A DNA stretch of 64,000 nt from Streptomyces viridochromogenes. Lineage in GTDB: Bacteria > Actinomycetota > Actinomycetes > Streptomycetales > Streptomycetaceae. Both the position numbers and the translations under genes were made by a program. The stretch spans positions 62,001 to 126,000 of the forward strand of contig NZ_LGUR01000253.1 in NCBI RefSeq assembly GCF_001270495.1. The letters run 5' to 3'. Positions within the stretch are counted from its first letter, which is position 1. The number at the start of each line of letters is the position of its first letter. This document shows, piece by piece, positions 51,752-61,548 of this stretch. A model generated the notes under the pieces. It was not told where the DNA came from, made no database searches, and saw only the letters and a list, made by a program, of their open reading frames with translations.

Positions 51752-52258
51752 TCACAGGTCGAGCCGGTAGCAGTGGCCCTTCTGCCGCTCATCCGGCGTG
51801 GCGAACACTTCCGCGAGCCGCATCCCCAGCCGCCGCGTCACCGCGATCGACCGCTCGTTGCGGGCGTCGACCATGGCCACCACGCCCGGCACCCCGGCCG
51901 CCCGCACCCGCTCCAGGGTCTGCTGCGCGGCCGCCGTGACATACCCCTTGCCCCAGTACTCCCGCCCGAGCCGCCAGCCGATCTCGATCTCGCCCGTGGG
52001 ACCCCAGTTCCGTTCCCACGGCTGGGCTCCGGTGAAGCCCATGACCTGCTCGTTCTCGTCGAGCATGGTCCACAGGCAGTACCCGCGCTCGGCGTCGTGC
52101 CGGCGCTGGCGAGCGGTGAGCTCCTCGTAGACGGACAGCTCCACGGGCCTGCCCCCGTGGAACTCCATGACATCCGGGTGGGCGAACACCCGGTGCCAGG
52201 CGACGGCGTCCTCGTCGGTGGGGACACGGAGCCGTACGACAGGGAGAGCTCGGTTCAC
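51752..52258 (-). CDS. GNAT-family N-acetyltransferase (RimJ/RimL-like)
   Basis: The 168-residue protein has the Acetyltransf_3 pattern with EIGWRLGREYWGKGYVTAAAQQTLE (acetyl-CoA loop REYWGKGY) and ARNERSIAVTRRLGMRLAEVF. A GTG start follows AAGGG. The substrate is unknown. It is divergent from the reductase gene, with about 98 bp between starts. Confidence 0.85.
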   Translation of the reverse strand: MNRALPVVRLRVPTDEDAVAWHRVFAHPDVMEFHGGRPVELSVYEELTARQRRHDAERGYCLWTMLDENEQVMGFTGAQPWERNWGPTGEIEIGWRLGREYWGKGYVTAAAQQTLERVRAAGVPGVVAMVDARNERSIAVTRRLGMRLAEVFATPDERQKGHCYRLDL

Positions 52259-52356
52259 GGAGGCAGCCCTTCAGCCGGGTGATCAATGCTGCTGAATAGA
52301 CTGCCCATGTCCAGTGCCGGTCGGCACACAGATTTCGAACTTGGGGAGATCCCGCC

Positions 52357-53676
52357 GTGACCGACGTGACCGAGCCGCTCTCCTCACCTCTCTCCTCGCC
52401 CCTCTCCGAGAACACGGCCGACGTGATCGTCGTGGGCGCGGGGCCGGCCGGCTCCGCGACGGCGTACCACCTGGCCAAGTCCGGCCTCGACGTACTCCTG
52501 CTGGAGAAAACCGAGTTCCCGAGGGAGAAGGTCTGCGGTGACGGACTGACCCCACGCGCAACCAAACAGCTCGTGGCCATGGGCATCGACATCTCCGAGG
52601 AAGCCGGCTGGCTGCGCAACAAGGGCCTGAGGATCATCGGCGGCGGAGTGCGCCTCCAGCTGGACTGGCCGGATCTCGCCTCCTTCCCCGACTACGGCCT
52701 CGTCCGCAAGCGTGACGACTTCGACGAGCAACTCGCCCGCCAGGCCCAGAAGGCGGGCGCCCGCCTCTACGAGCGCTGCAACGTCGGCGCCCCGATCATC
52801 GACGACCGCACCGGCCGCATCACCGGCGTCCACGCCAAGCTCGGCGAGGAGAAGCGCGAGGTCACCTTCCACGCGCCCCTGGTCGTCGCCGCCGACGGCA
52901 ACTCCACCCGCCTCTCCCTGGCGATGGGCCTGCACCGCCGCGAGGACCGGCCGATGGGCGTGGCCGTACGGACGTATTTCGAAAGCCCCCGCCACGAGGA
53001 CGACTACCTGGAGTCCTGGCTGGAGTTGTGGGACCGCCGCGGCCCCGGCGAGGACCGCCTCCTGCCCGGCTACGGCTGGATCTTCGGCATGGGCGACGGC
53101 ACGTCCAACGTCGGCCTCGGTGTGCTCAACACCTCGGACTCCTTCAAGGAACTGGACTGGCGCGAGGTCCTGAAGGCCTGGTGCGCCTCCATGCCGGAGG
53201 ACTGGGGCTACACCCCCGACAACATGACCGGCCCGATCCGCGGTGCCGCCCTGCCGATGGCCTTCAACCGCCAACCGCACTACACCAAGGGCCTGCTGCT
53301 GGTCGGCGACGCCGGCGGCCTGGTGAACCCCTTCAACGGCGAGGGCATCGCCTACGCCATGGAGTCCGGCCAGATCGCCGCCGACGTCATCGTCCAGGCC
53401 CACGCCCGCTCGACTCCCGCGGGGCGTGAACTCGCCCTCCAGCGCTACCCGCGCGTCCTGAAGGACACCTACGGCGGCTACTACACGCTGGGCCGCGCCT
53501 TCGTGAAGCTCATCGGCAACCCGAAGGTCATGAAGATCGCGGCCCAGCGCGGCCTGACCCACCCGCTCCTGATGAAGTTCACCCTGAAGCTCTTGGCCAA
53601 CCTCACCGACCCGACGGGCGGCGACGCGATGGACCGGATCATCAACGGGCTGAGCAAGGTGGCACCGAAGGCGTGA
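52357..53676 (+). CDS. Geranylgeranyl-reductase-family flavoprotein (MenJ-like menaquinone reductase)
   Basis: The 439-residue protein has an FAD-binding Rossmann fold (DVIVVGAGPAGSATAYHLAKSGLDVLLLEKTEFPREKVCGDGLTPRA) and GDAGGLVNPFNGEGIAYAMESGQIAADV, both typical of the GGR family. Members saturate prenyl double bonds. In Mycobacterium the relative MenJ hydrogenates one menaquinone isoprene unit and lies near menG. The menG gene two positions away makes the same job likely here, since Streptomyces menaquinones are partly saturated; this is inference. GGGGAG precedes the GTG start. Confidence 0.88.
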   Translation: MTDVTEPLSSPLSSPLSENTADVIVVGAGPAGSATAYHLAKSGLDVLLLEKTEFPREKVCGDGLTPRATKQLVAMGIDISEEAGWLRNKGLRIIGGGVRLQLDWPDLASFPDYGLVRKRDDFDEQLARQAQKAGARLYERCNVGAPIIDDRTGRITGVHAKLGEEKREVTFHAPLVVAADGNSTRLSLAMGLHRREDRPMGVAVRTYFESPRHEDDYLESWLELWDRRGPGEDRLLPGYGWIFGMGDGTSNVGLGVLNTSDSFKELDWREVLKAWCASMPEDWGYTPDNMTGPIRGAALPMAFNRQPHYTKGLLLVGDAGGLVNPFNGEGIAYAMESGQIAADVIVQAHARSTPAGRELALQRYPRVLKDTYGGYYTLGRAFVKLIGNPKVMKIAAQRGLTHPLLMKFTLKLLANLTDPTGGDAMDRIINGLSKVAPKA

Positions 53677-53706
53677 CGCCCGGCGGGTCGCTGGGGGACC
53701 GGCTGG

Positions 53707-54321
53707 TCAGCGGTCGGACGGCGGATTGCCCTGCCGGCCGTCCGACGGCGGATTGGCCGGTCGACTGCCGGGCGGAGGTTGCCGGTTGTCACGGGACTGC
53801 TTGAACGCGACCCAGGCCGTGAGACAGCCGGCGACCGACGTGACGAGTCCCGACAGGGCGGTGATCAGCGCCGCGACCCCTTCGACCCCGCCACCCGCGA
53901 GTGAACCCGGGTCCGAGATCTCCCGTGAACCCCAGCCGGAGATCTCGTTGCCCACCTTTGTCGCCTCGGCAGCGGCGTATGTGTCGTACACCCGGCCGAA
54001 GACGAACACGAGGAGCGCAAGGGCCAGTACCGCCGCGAGCACCTTCTCCGCCACCGAGAGCTCGACGCAGAGCAGTGCGACGAACGGCGCGGCTGCGCCG
54101 ATGAAGAAGAGAAGGGCCCACGTCGCCGACGATTCGTGCATCGCGATGCCGGCGGCGAGGCCTCCCGCGCTGACGTACGGGCCTACGATCACCCCCAGTA
54201 AGCCGAGGGCTCCAACGACCTGTCGTAGCGGTAACTCCCTTTTCCTGGATGCCACTTGGACCGGTTCCGGAACCGCTTGAGCGACGGGGAGTGTGGTGAC
54301 GCAGGACTGTTCGGGTCTCAC
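53707..54321 (-). CDS. Four-TM hypothetical membrane protein
   Basis: The protein is about 204 residues from a GTG at 54321, a start that is uncertain. Four hydrophobic segments are visible (VVGALGLLGVIVGPYVSAGG, ATWALLFFIGAAAPFVALLCVEL, VLAAVLALALLVFVFG and a final VAALITALSGLVTSVAGCLTAWVAF). A Pro/Asn/Gly-rich tail carries two near-identical NPPSDxRQ/GNPPSDR strings. I do not recognise the family. Confidence 0.6.
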   Translation of the reverse strand: MRPEQSCVTTLPVAQAVPEPVQVASRKRELPLRQVVGALGLLGVIVGPYVSAGGLAAGIAMHESSATWALLFFIGAAAPFVALLCVELSVAEKVLAAVLALALLVFVFGRVYDTYAAAEATKVGNEISGWGSREISDPGSLAGGGVEGVAALITALSGLVTSVAGCLTAWVAFKQSRDNRQPPPGSRPANPPSDGRQGNPPSDR

Positions 54322-54382
54322 GCACACAGCGTAGGAGTCGCGCGGCGGCGAGGCGGGCCCATGGGTCGAGGAGCGCTCGACG

Positions 54383-55003
54383 TCACAGAGCGGCCGTCCT
54401 GGCGGCCCGGCGCGCGAACACCTCCTCCCGCCGCTCCGCCACCTGCCGCAGCGCGTCCTTCCGCTCCCGCTTGGAGAGCCGGTCCAGATAGACCTGCCCG
54501 TTGCAGTGATCGGTCTCATGGGCGAGGCAACGGGCGAAGTACCCGGTGCCCTCGATCACGAGCGGCTCACCGTCCTTGTCGAGCCCGCGCACCACGGCCC
54601 GGTCCGGACGCGGTACGTCCATCACGGCGCCGGGGACGGACAGGCAGCCCTCTCCCTCGTCGAGGAGCCGCCTCTCCGTGGCTTCGAGCGGCTCCAGCAC
54701 CGGGTTGACGATGTGCCCGACGTGCCGGACCCCGTCGTCGTCCGGGCAGTCGTACACGAACAGCCGCAGATCGACCCCGACTTGGTTCGCCGCCAGTCCC
54801 GCCCCGTCGGCGATGTACATCGTCAGGAACATGTCGTCGATGAGTGCGGCGAGATCGGGCCCGAACTCGGTCACGTCCCGGCACGGCTTGTGCAGGACCT
54901 CCTCACCCGTCTCGGTGATCCTTCGCACCGACCCGCGCCGGGCCTCGGGCGCGAGCGGCGGATACGACTCGACGGGCCTGCCCTGGACGAAAACGCTGGG
55001 CAT
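54383..55003 (-). CDS. def: Peptide deformylase
   Basis: The 206-residue metalloprotease removes N-formyl groups from nascent proteins. The three signature motifs are present: [10 protein letters not shown] (Gln74), EGCLSVPG (metal ligand Cys120) and HETDH (His162, Glu163, His166). The ATG at 55003 is preferred over an upstream frame. Streptomyces carry more than one def gene, so this may be a secondary copy. The gene is divergent from the Tat flavoprotein gene, with 88 bp between starts. Confidence 0.94.
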   Translation of the reverse strand: MPSVFVQGRPVESYPPLAPEARRGSVRRITETGEEVLHKPCRDVTEFGPDLAALIDDMFLTMYIADGAGLAANQVGVDLRLFVYDCPDDDGVRHVGHIVNPVLEPLEATERRLLDEGEGCLSVPGAVMDVPRPDRAVVRGLDKDGEPLVIEGTGYFARCLAHETDHCNGQVYLDRLSKRERKDALRQVAERREEVFARRAARTAAL

Positions 55004-55091
55004 CTGTCTCTCCCTGTGGTTGTGAGGATGGTGTGGGTGGCCGGGAAACGGACTTCCGACCTTGGAAGCCACTCCCTACGCTCCGGGAATC

Positions 55092-56918
55092 ATGACAACA
55101 GAACACGCGCAGGAGCCCCAGGAGCAGACAGGTCTCACGCGATCCGGCCATACCCGCAGACGCTTCCTGGCCGGTGCCGGGGGAGCGGCCGGCGCCCTCG
55201 CCTTATGGCCCGCCGGCAGCGCGAAGGCCGCGGTCGGCAAACGCGTAGCCGTCCTGGGCGGCGGAGTCTCCGGCCTGAGCGCCGCCCACGAACTCGCCCA
55301 ACGCGGCTACGCCGTCACCGTCTACGAGTACTACGACACCCTCGGCGGCAAGGCCCGCTCGATGCCCGTCCCGGGCACGGCGACCGGCGGCCGTGCCGAC
55401 CTCCCCGCCGAGCACGGCTTCCGCTTCTTCCCCGGCTTCTACCGGAACCTGCCGGACACCATGCGCCGCATCCCCGTCCCCGGCAACGCGAACGGCGTCC
55501 ACGACAACCTCGTCAGTGGCACCGAGGCCCTCTTCGCCCGCGCCGGCGGCCGTCCCGACCTGCATTTCCCGCTCCGCCGCGCCACCACCCCGCCCCGCCC
55601 CGGCGACCTCACCCTCAGCTGGATCCGCGACCAGCTCCTCTCGGTGCTGGACCTCGGCACCCGCCTCCCCGCCCACGAGGCCGCCTACTTCGCCGACCGC
55701 CTCCTCGTCCACCTCACCAGCTGCGACGCCCGCCGCGAGGAGGTCTGGGAGAAGGTCGCGTGGTGGGACTTCATCCGGGCCGAGGAGATGAGCGAGGAGT
55801 ACCGGACCCTCCTGGGCGTCGGCCAGACCCGCAACCTCGTCGCCACCCGCGCGGAGGTGGCGTCGACCCGGACCGTCGGCCGCGTCATCATCGAGGCCCT
55901 GCTCCTGTGGGGCCTGCTCGGTCGCGGCATGGACGGCGACGCCGACGTCGACCGCGTCCTCAATGCCCCCACCAGCGAGGCATGGATCGACCCCTGGGAG
56001 GCCCACCTGCGCTCCCTCGGCGTGGAATTCGTCCTCGGCACCCAGGTCCGCGAGGTCCGCTACGACGGCGGCCAGGTGAGCGGCGTCCGAGTCTCGGCCC
56101 GCGACGGCGGCGACGAACGTACCGTCACCGCCGACCACTACATCTCCGCCCTGCCGGTCGAGCACGCACGGCTGACGTGGGGCCCGGCCCTGCGCGCGGC
56201 CGACCCGCAGCTCGCACGCTGCGACGCCCTCCAGGCCGACTGGATGACCGGCGTGATGTTCTACCTGCGCACTCCCACCCCCGTCGTGCACGGCCACATC
56301 AACTGCCTCGACTCACCGTGGTCGGTGACCGCCGTCGGCCAGGCGCAGTTCTGGAAGGGACGGGACTTCCCCCGCGACTACGGCGACGGACGGGCCCAGG
56401 ACTGCCTCTCCGCCATCATCTCGGAGTGGGACAAGCCGGGCATCCTGTACGGCAAGACGGCCAAGGAGTGCACCAAGGAGGAGGTCGTCGCCGAGCTCTG
56501 GGCCCAGCTGAAGGACGGCCTGAACGACGCCGGCAAGACCACGCTGCGGGACGAGGACCGCCTCGGCTGGTTCATGGACCCGGCGGTGACGGGCCTGGGC
56601 GGCCCCGACCCGCAGAACCGCGAACAGCTCCTCATCCACCCCACGGGCACCCTCTACAACCGCCCCACGGCCCGCACAAAGGTCCCGAACTTCTTCCTCG
56701 CGGGCGACTACGTCCGCACGGACGTGGACCTGGCGACGATGGAGGGCGCCAACGAGTCGGCACGCCTGGCGGTCAACGCGCTCCTGGAGGCGGACAATTC
56801 GGGCGCCGAGCGCTGCCGTATCTGGGAGCTGTACCGGCCCCCGGAGCTGGAGCCGCTGAAGCGGGTCGACGAGGTGCGCTACAAGCTGGGTCTGCCCAAC
56901 ACCTTCGACCTGGGCTGA
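55092..56918 (+). CDS. Tat-exported FAD-dependent amine-oxidase/hydroxysqualene-dehydroxylase-like protein
   Basis: The 608-residue protein has a twin-arginine signal (TRRRFLAGAGGAAGALALWPAGSAKA) and the FAD motif VAVLGGGVSGLSAAHELAQRGYAVTVYEYYDTLGGKARS. A C-terminal FFLAGDYVRTDVDLATMEGANESARLAVNALL block is typical of the carotenoid-desaturase/amine-oxidase fold. The substrate is unknown; hopanoid or carotenoid chemistry is only a family analogy. The ATG at 55092 begins the signal peptide. A strong hairpin follows its stop. Confidence 0.82.
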   Translation: MTTEHAQEPQEQTGLTRSGHTRRRFLAGAGGAAGALALWPAGSAKAAVGKRVAVLGGGVSGLSAAHELAQRGYAVTVYEYYDTLGGKARSMPVPGTATGGRADLPAEHGFRFFPGFYRNLPDTMRRIPVPGNANGVHDNLVSGTEALFARAGGRPDLHFPLRRATTPPRPGDLTLSWIRDQLLSVLDLGTRLPAHEAAYFADRLLVHLTSCDARREEVWEKVAWWDFIRAEEMSEEYRTLLGVGQTRNLVATRAEVASTRTVGRVIIEALLLWGLLGRGMDGDADVDRVLNAPTSEAWIDPWEAHLRSLGVEFVLGTQVREVRYDGGQVSGVRVSARDGGDERTVTADHYISALPVEHARLTWGPALRAADPQLARCDALQADWMTGVMFYLRTPTPVVHGHINCLDSPWSVTAVGQAQFWKGRDFPRDYGDGRAQDCLSAIISEWDKPGILYGKTAKECTKEEVVAELWAQLKDGLNDAGKTTLRDEDRLGWFMDPAVTGLGGPDPQNREQLLIHPTGTLYNRPTARTKVPNFFLAGDYVRTDVDLATMEGANESARLAVNALLEADNSGAERCRIWELYRPPELEPLKRVDEVRYKLGLPNTFDLG

Positions 56919-56941
56919 GCTTCAAGGGCCCCCGGCCAAGG

Positions 56942-56980
56942 CGTAAGGGCCGCTGCCCCCGAGCGGCTGCGGCCCTTACG
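56942..56980. terminator. Bidirectional terminator hairpin
   Basis: CGTAAGGGCCGC (56942-56953) and GCGGCCCTTACG (56969-56980) form a perfect 12-bp stem with a 15-nt loop. It lies between the convergent Tat flavoprotein and NlpC/P60 genes. Confidence 0.8.
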
Positions 56981-56994
56981 GAGATCCCTGCGAC

Positions 56995-57798
56995 TCAGAG
57001 GACGCGCACCGCGCCCGACGCCGGGTACCCGGACAGGTCCTGGATGACGACGCCTTTGGAGGGGTTGGCCGCGTCCAGGTACTGGCCGTTACCGATGTAG
57101 ACGCCCACGTGGTACGCCGAGCCCTTGCCGCCCCAGTACAGGATGTCCCCGACCTGGATCTGCGACAGCGGGATGTCGGTGCCGGCCATCGACTGGTCCT
57201 GCGAGACCCGCGGCAGGTCGACGCCGACCTGCTTGAACGCGGCCTGCACCAGGCTGGAGCAGTCCCACGCGTTGGGGCCGGTGGCGCCCATGACGTACGC
57301 GTCACCCACCTGCGCCTGGAGGAAGGCGATGACGGTGCCGACGCTGCCGCTGGCGGGAGCGGCCACGTCGGTGCCGGTGCTCGCGGAAGCGGACAGGGTG
57401 GTGCGCTCGGCGCTGCGCGAGGCAGCGGCCTCCGCGGCGGCCCGGCGGGCCTCCTCGGCCTTCTTCTTCGCCTCGGCCTTCTTCTTGGCCTCCGCGAGGT
57501 CCTTCTTGGCTTCCTTGGCGGCCGCGGCGGCGGCCGCGTCACGCTGGGCGTCGAGCTCGTAGTTCGCGGCCGCCAACTGGGTGGCGTCCGCGGACTGGGC
57601 GAGCTGGTCCGCCAGGTCACCCGTGAGGGTGGGCAGTTCGATGGTCTGCGTCACCGGCTCGGCGGCGTTCGCCGTGGCCGACGCACCAGCCGCTGCCATG
57701 CTGAGGACGCCACCGGCAACTCCTGCGCGCATCGCGATGGACGTCGACGCGCTGCGGCGGGGCTTCCGGTGGCTACGTATGTGAGCGGTGTGGGACAT
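56995..57798 (-). CDS. Secreted NlpC/P60-family peptidoglycan endopeptidase
   Basis: The 267-residue protein has a signal-like N-terminus, a long Ala/Lys/Glu coiled coil (residues 78-130, EAKKDLAEAKKKAEAKKKAEEARR) and a C-terminal NlpC/P60 catalytic domain. In that domain Cys180 (DCSSLVQAAF) and His230 (GSAYHVGVYIGNG) form the dyad core. It should cut stem peptides in the cell wall. The ATG at 57798 gives a basic start to the signal peptide; an ATG at 57828 is also open. I found no c-di-AMP riboswitch upstream. Confidence 0.88.
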   Translation of the reverse strand: MSHTAHIRSHRKPRRSASTSIAMRAGVAGGVLSMAAAGASATANAAEPVTQTIELPTLTGDLADQLAQSADATQLAAANYELDAQRDAAAAAAAKEAKKDLAEAKKKAEAKKKAEEARRAAAEAAASRSAERTTLSASASTGTDVAAPASGSVGTVIAFLQAQVGDAYVMGATGPNAWDCSSLVQAAFKQVGVDLPRVSQDQSMAGTDIPLSQIQVGDILYWGGKGSAYHVGVYIGNGQYLDAANPSKGVVIQDLSGYPASGAVRVL

Positions 57799-58541
57799 GA
57801 GAACAACCGGTATCAGGGGCTCCTCCATACCTACAAGAAACGTGGGCTGCGCCACAGTTGTTCAATCGCCGCCCCAAATTCCGGGCGGGCCGCCCTTTAT
57901 TGACGCCGTAACGGACATTGCGGACGCCCGGCACTCCGCCCGTGATCACGGGCTTTCATCATTAAGTCCGAATTGCCCACCACTTACCACTTGTTGGGAC
58001 CGGTGGCCAAGCCCGGTTCTCATGGACCTCTCATCGTGTGGCGGAGGTCACGCAACGGTTACGGCCTCGTGCGCGTCCTGTGCCCGAATCCCTCCCGGCG
58101 ATGCTCGTGAATGCGCGCACGCGTCCACATCCCCCTCCGCGCCTCCCTCTGAAGTGTGAACGCGCTCCTCTACCAAGGCGCACCGTCCAGCACCAATTTG
58201 CATGCAAGGGAAGTCTCTTGATATTGAGACGCCCCCTCCGAGCTGCGCCGACGAGCGAAAATGTCACCTCTGGTGATCACTCGGACGCTTCTCGTACGAA
58301 GATCACCGCTCATCCGGCTTCATGATCCTTCGTCAGGTGGTGGAGATCACAAAGCTTGTGCAATACCCCGTGTCGCAGATCACAGAGCGGCGGGCATAAG
58401 ATGCGAGGCAGTTGGGCTTGTGACCTGCTTCACATGTTCTCGATCTTCGCCGGGACGAGCGGGGCTCGTGGAACCGGTGAGGCGGTTGTGGGTCCAGTGC
58501 AACCGCCAGCAGTCAGTGCCGACTGAGAGGAGCGAGGAGCG
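57799..58541. other. Divergent control region between the NlpC/P60 gene and nuoA
   Basis: The region is 743 bp and contains no convincing gene. Bases 58340-58440 hold a GTCGCA-like -35, a CATAAG -10 box (58395-58400) and the Rex-type site at 58418-58435. A palindrome CACAA-AGC-TTGTG (58348-58360) is also present. AT-rich patches near 57955-57975 and 58190-58225 may be the minus-strand promoter area. Confidence 0.6.
58418..58435 (+). promoter_or_regulatory. Rex operator (ROP-like site) upstream of nuoA
   Basis: TTGTGA-CCTGCT-TCACAT matches the Rex operator consensus TTGTGAA-N6-TTCACAA at its core (TTGTG-N8-CACA). It lies just downstream of the CATAAG -10 box, where a repressor would block transcription. 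Rex senses NADH/NAD+ and is known to control nuo in S. coelicolor. Confidence 0.75.
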
Positions 58542-58901
58542 GTGAACGCGTATGCGCCCATCCTCGTACTGGGAGCCCTCGGGGCAGGCTTTGCGATCTT
58601 CTCCGTGGTCATGGCCACGCTGATCGGTCCGAAGCGGTACAACCGGGCCAAGCTCGAGGCCTATGAGTGCGGTATCGAGCCGACCCCCACGCCGGCCGGC
58701 GGCGGGCGCTTCCCGATCAAGTACTACCTGACGGCGATGCTCTTCATCATCTTCGATATCGAGATCGTCTTCCTCTACCCCTGGGCCGTCACCTTCGACG
58801 CCCTGGGGATCTTCGGGCTCGTGGAGATGCTGCTCTTCGTGCTCACCGTCTTCGTCGCGTACGCGTACGTATGGCGGCGCGGCGGCCTGGAATGGGACTG
58901 A
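58542..58901 (+). CDS. nuoA: NADH-quinone oxidoreductase subunit A
   Basis: The 119-residue membrane subunit has three helices (APILVLGALGAGFAIFSVVMATLIG, FPIKYYLTAMLFIIFDIEIVFLYPWAV and VEMLLFVLTVFVAYAYVW). The loop with conserved Cys/Glu (YECGIEPTP) is the ND3-type quinone-site loop. The GTG start follows GAGGAG. It heads the nuo operon. Confidence 0.95.
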   Translation: MNAYAPILVLGALGAGFAIFSVVMATLIGPKRYNRAKLEAYECGIEPTPTPAGGGRFPIKYYLTAMLFIIFDIEIVFLYPWAVTFDALGIFGLVEMLLFVLTVFVAYAYVWRRGGLEWD

Positions 58902-58916
58902 GGGGCCTTTAACGAC

Positions 58917-59471
58917 ATGGGACTCGAAGAAAAGCTGCCGAGCGGATTCCTGCTGACCACCGTCGAGCAGGCCGCGGGCTGGGTACGCAAAGCGTCCGTC
59001 TTCCCGGCCACCTTCGGCCTCGCGTGCTGTGCCATCGAGATGATGACCACCGGCGCGGGCCGTTACGACCTGGCGCGCTTCGGCATGGAGGTCTTCCGCG
59101 GCTCGCCGCGCCAGGCCGACCTGATGATCGTCGCCGGCCGGGTCAGCCAGAAGATGGCGCCGGTGCTCCGGCAGGTCTACGACCAGATGCCGAACCCCAA
59201 GTGGGTGATCTCCATGGGGGTCTGCGCCTCCTCGGGCGGCATGTTCAACAACTACGCGATCGTGCAGGGCGTCGACCACATCGTCCCGGTCGACATCTAT
59301 CTCCCCGGCTGCCCGCCACGGCCGGAGATGCTGATGGACGCCATTCTCAAGCTCCACCAGAAGATCCAGTCCTCCAAGCTCGGCGTGAACGCCGAAGAGG
59401 CGGCCCGCGAGGCGGAGGAAGCGGCGCTCAAGGCCCTGCCCACGATCGAGATGAAGGGGCTGCTGCGGTGA
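58917..59471 (+). CDS. nuoB: NADH-quinone oxidoreductase subunit B
   Basis: The 184-residue subunit holds the N2 iron-sulfur cluster next to quinone. The ligand pattern is visible as the tandem Cys ([18 protein letters not shown]) and later Cys residues in VCASSGGMF and [10 protein letters not shown]. It ends in an acidic/Ala-rich tail that is longer than in E. coli. The stop overlaps nuoC (GTGA). Confidence 0.97.
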   Translation: MGLEEKLPSGFLLTTVEQAAGWVRKASVFPATFGLACCAIEMMTTGAGRYDLARFGMEVFRGSPRQADLMIVAGRVSQKMAPVLRQVYDQMPNPKWVISMGVCASSGGMFNNYAIVQGVDHIVPVDIYLPGCPPRPEMLMDAILKLHQKIQSSKLGVNAEEAAREAEEAALKALPTIEMKGLLR

Positions 59472-60229
59472 GCGACGCGAACGGTACCAACGGGGCGAAC
59501 GGGTCCAACGGGGTCAACCCCGAGAAGGACCTCTCCGCCTCCAACCTCCCCGGCCAGCGCGGCCAGGGCGGCGAGGAGATCCGCGTCCAGCGCGGCATGT
59601 TCGGCGCCAACAACGGCGGTGACACCTCCGGCTACGGCGGCCTGGTCCGCTCCGTCCGGCTCCCGGGGCCGGCGAGCCGCCCCTACGGGGGTTGGTTCGA
59701 CGAGGTCGCCGACGAACTCGAGGGTGCGCTGGAGGAACAGGGACTCCTCCCCGACAACGCGATCGAGAAGACGGTCGTCGACCGCGGCGAACTCACCTTC
59801 CACATCGAACGCGAGCACCTGGTCCGCGTCGCCCGCACCCTGCGCGACGACCCGGCCCTGCGCTTCGAGCTGTGCACCGGCGTCAGCGGCGTCCACTACC
59901 TCAGCGACAAGGGCCGTGAGCTGCACGCCATCTACCACCTGCGCTCGATCACCCACAACCGGCTGATCCGCCTCGAAGTCAGCGCCCCCGACAGCGACCC
60001 GCACATTCCGTCGCTCGTCTCCGTGTATCCGACGAACGACTGGCACGAGCGCGAGACGTACGACTTCTTCGGCATCGTCTTCGACGGTCACCCCGCCCTG
60101 ACGCGGATCATGATGCCGGACGACTGGCAGGGCCACCCGCAGCGCAAGGACTACCCCCTCGGCGGCATCCCCGTCGAGTACAAGGGCGCCCAGATCCCTG
60201 CTCCGGACCAGCGGAGGTCGTACTCGTGA
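59468..60229 (+). CDS. nuoC: NADH-quinone oxidoreductase subunit C
   Basis: The 253-residue 30-kDa subunit has the conserved [38 protein letters not shown] block. The first 45 residues are an extra Asn/Gly-rich stretch ([13 protein letters not shown]) not usual for NuoC. GTG starts the gene, and its stop overlaps nuoD. Confidence 0.95.
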   Translation: MSDANGTNGANGSNGVNPEKDLSASNLPGQRGQGGEEIRVQRGMFGANNGGDTSGYGGLVRSVRLPGPASRPYGGWFDEVADELEGALEEQGLLPDNAIEKTVVDRGELTFHIEREHLVRVARTLRDDPALRFELCTGVSGVHYLSDKGRELHAIYHLRSITHNRLIRLEVSAPDSDPHIPSLVSVYPTNDWHERETYDFFGIVFDGHPALTRIMMPDDWQGHPQRKDYPLGGIPVEYKGAQIPAPDQRRSYS

Positions 60230-61548
60230 GCACGCAGTCAGCATCTGCCCGTGAGACCACCGAGGGCACCGTATACACGGTCACCGGTGGCGACTGGGAC
60301 GAGGTCGTCCAGGCCGCGGCCCGCGCCGACGACGAGCGCATCGTCCTCAACATGGGCCCGCAGCACCCCTCCACCCACGGAGTGCTCCGCCTGATCCTGG
60401 AGATCGACGGAGAGACGGTCACCGAGGCCCGCTGCGGCATCGGCTATCTCCACACCGGCATCGAGAAGAACCTCGAGTACCGGACCTGGACGCAGGGCAC
60501 CACGTTCGTGACGCGCATGGATTACCTGACGTCCTTCTTCAACGAGACCGCCTACTGTCTCGCCGTCGAGAAGCTCCTCGGCATCGAGGAGCAGATCACC
60601 GAGCGCGCCAAGATCATCCGGGTGCTTCTGATGGAGCTGAACCGGCTCTCCTCCCACCTGGTGTGCATCGCCACCGGCGGCATGGAGCTCGGCGCCACCA
60701 CGATCATGATCTACGGATTCCGTGATCGTGAAATGATTCTCGACATCTACGAGCTCATCACGGGCCTGCGGATGAACCACGCGTACATCCGCCCCGGCGG
60801 ACTCGCCCAGGACCTGCCGCCCGGCGCGGTGGACCACATCCGCGAGTTCGTGAAGAAGATGAAGAAGAACCTCCCGGAGTACGACAAGCTCGCCACCGGG
60901 AACCCCATCTTCAAGGCCCGTATGCAGGACATCGGCTATCTCGACCTGGCCGGCTGCATGGCCCTCGGCGCCACTGGCCCGATCCTGCGCTCCACCGGCC
61001 TGCCGCACGACCTGCGCAAGGCACAGCCGTACTGCGACTACGAGACGTACGACTTCGAGATCCCGACCGCCGACACCTGCGACTCCTACGGGCGCTTCCT
61101 GATCCGCCTGGAAGAGATGCGCCAGTCGCTCGGGATCGTCGAGCAGTGCCTGGACCGGCTCCAGCCCGGACCGGTCATGGTCGCCGACAAGAAGATCGCC
61201 TGGCCCGCCCAGCTCGCCCTGGGACCGGACGGGCTCGGCAACTCCCTCGACCACATCAAGAAGATCATGGGCACCTCCATGGAGGCCCTGATCCACCACT
61301 TCAAGCTGGTCACCGAGGGCTTCCGCGTCCCGCCGGGACAGGCGTACGCGGCCGTCGAGTCGCCCAAGGGCGAGCTCGGGGTGCATGCCGTCTCCGACGG
61401 CGGCACCCGCCCCTTCCGGGTCCACTTCCGCGACCCGTCCTTCACCAACCTGCAGGCCATGGCGGCGATGTGCGAGGGCGGCCAGGTCGCCGACGTCATC
61501 GTCGCCGTCGCGTCCATCGACCCCGTGATGGGAGGCGTCGACCGGTGA
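60226..61548 (+). CDS. nuoD: NADH-quinone oxidoreductase subunit D
   Basis: The 440-residue 49-kDa subunit forms the quinone pocket with NuoB. Conserved strings are [33 protein letters not shown] and the C-terminal DPVMGGVDR. It has a 35-residue N-terminal extension before the core. Gene overlaps on both sides are 4 bp. Confidence 0.98.
   Translation: MSTQSASARETTEGTVYTVTGGDWDEVVQAAARADDERIVLNMGPQHPSTHGVLRLILEIDGETVTEARCGIGYLHTGIEKNLEYRTWTQGTTFVTRMDYLTSFFNETAYCLAVEKLLGIEEQITERAKIIRVLLMELNRLSSHLVCIATGGMELGATTIMIYGFRDREMILDIYELITGLRMNHAYIRPGGLAQDLPPGAVDHIREFVKKMKKNLPEYDKLATGNPIFKARMQDIGYLDLAGCMALGATGPILRSTGLPHDLRKAQPYCDYETYDFEIPTADTCDSYGRFLIRLEEMRQSLGIVEQCLDRLQPGPVMVADKKIAWPAQLALGPDGLGNSLDHIKKIMGTSMEALIHHFKLVTEGFRVPPGQAYAAVESPKGELGVHAVSDGGTRPFRVHFRDPSFTNLQAMAAMCEGGQVADVIVAVASIDPVMGGVDR

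Noticed and set aside
54506..57100. 864-residue plus-strand frame across def and the Tat flavoprotein
   Set aside because: It is the out-of-frame shadow of two clear genes and is Arg/Pro-rich.
57799..58100. c-di-AMP (ydaO) riboswitch upstream of the NlpC/P60 gene
   Set aside because: The conserved riboswitch strings were not found on the minus strand here.
58038..58325. Small plus-strand ORF before nuoA
   Set aside because: It has no ribosome binding site, atypical codon use and no recognisable domain.
58348..58360. Second Rex site (CACAA-AGC-TTGTG)
   Set aside because: The half-sites are in reverse orientation with a 3-bp spacer, so it does not match the TTGTG-N8-CACAA layout.
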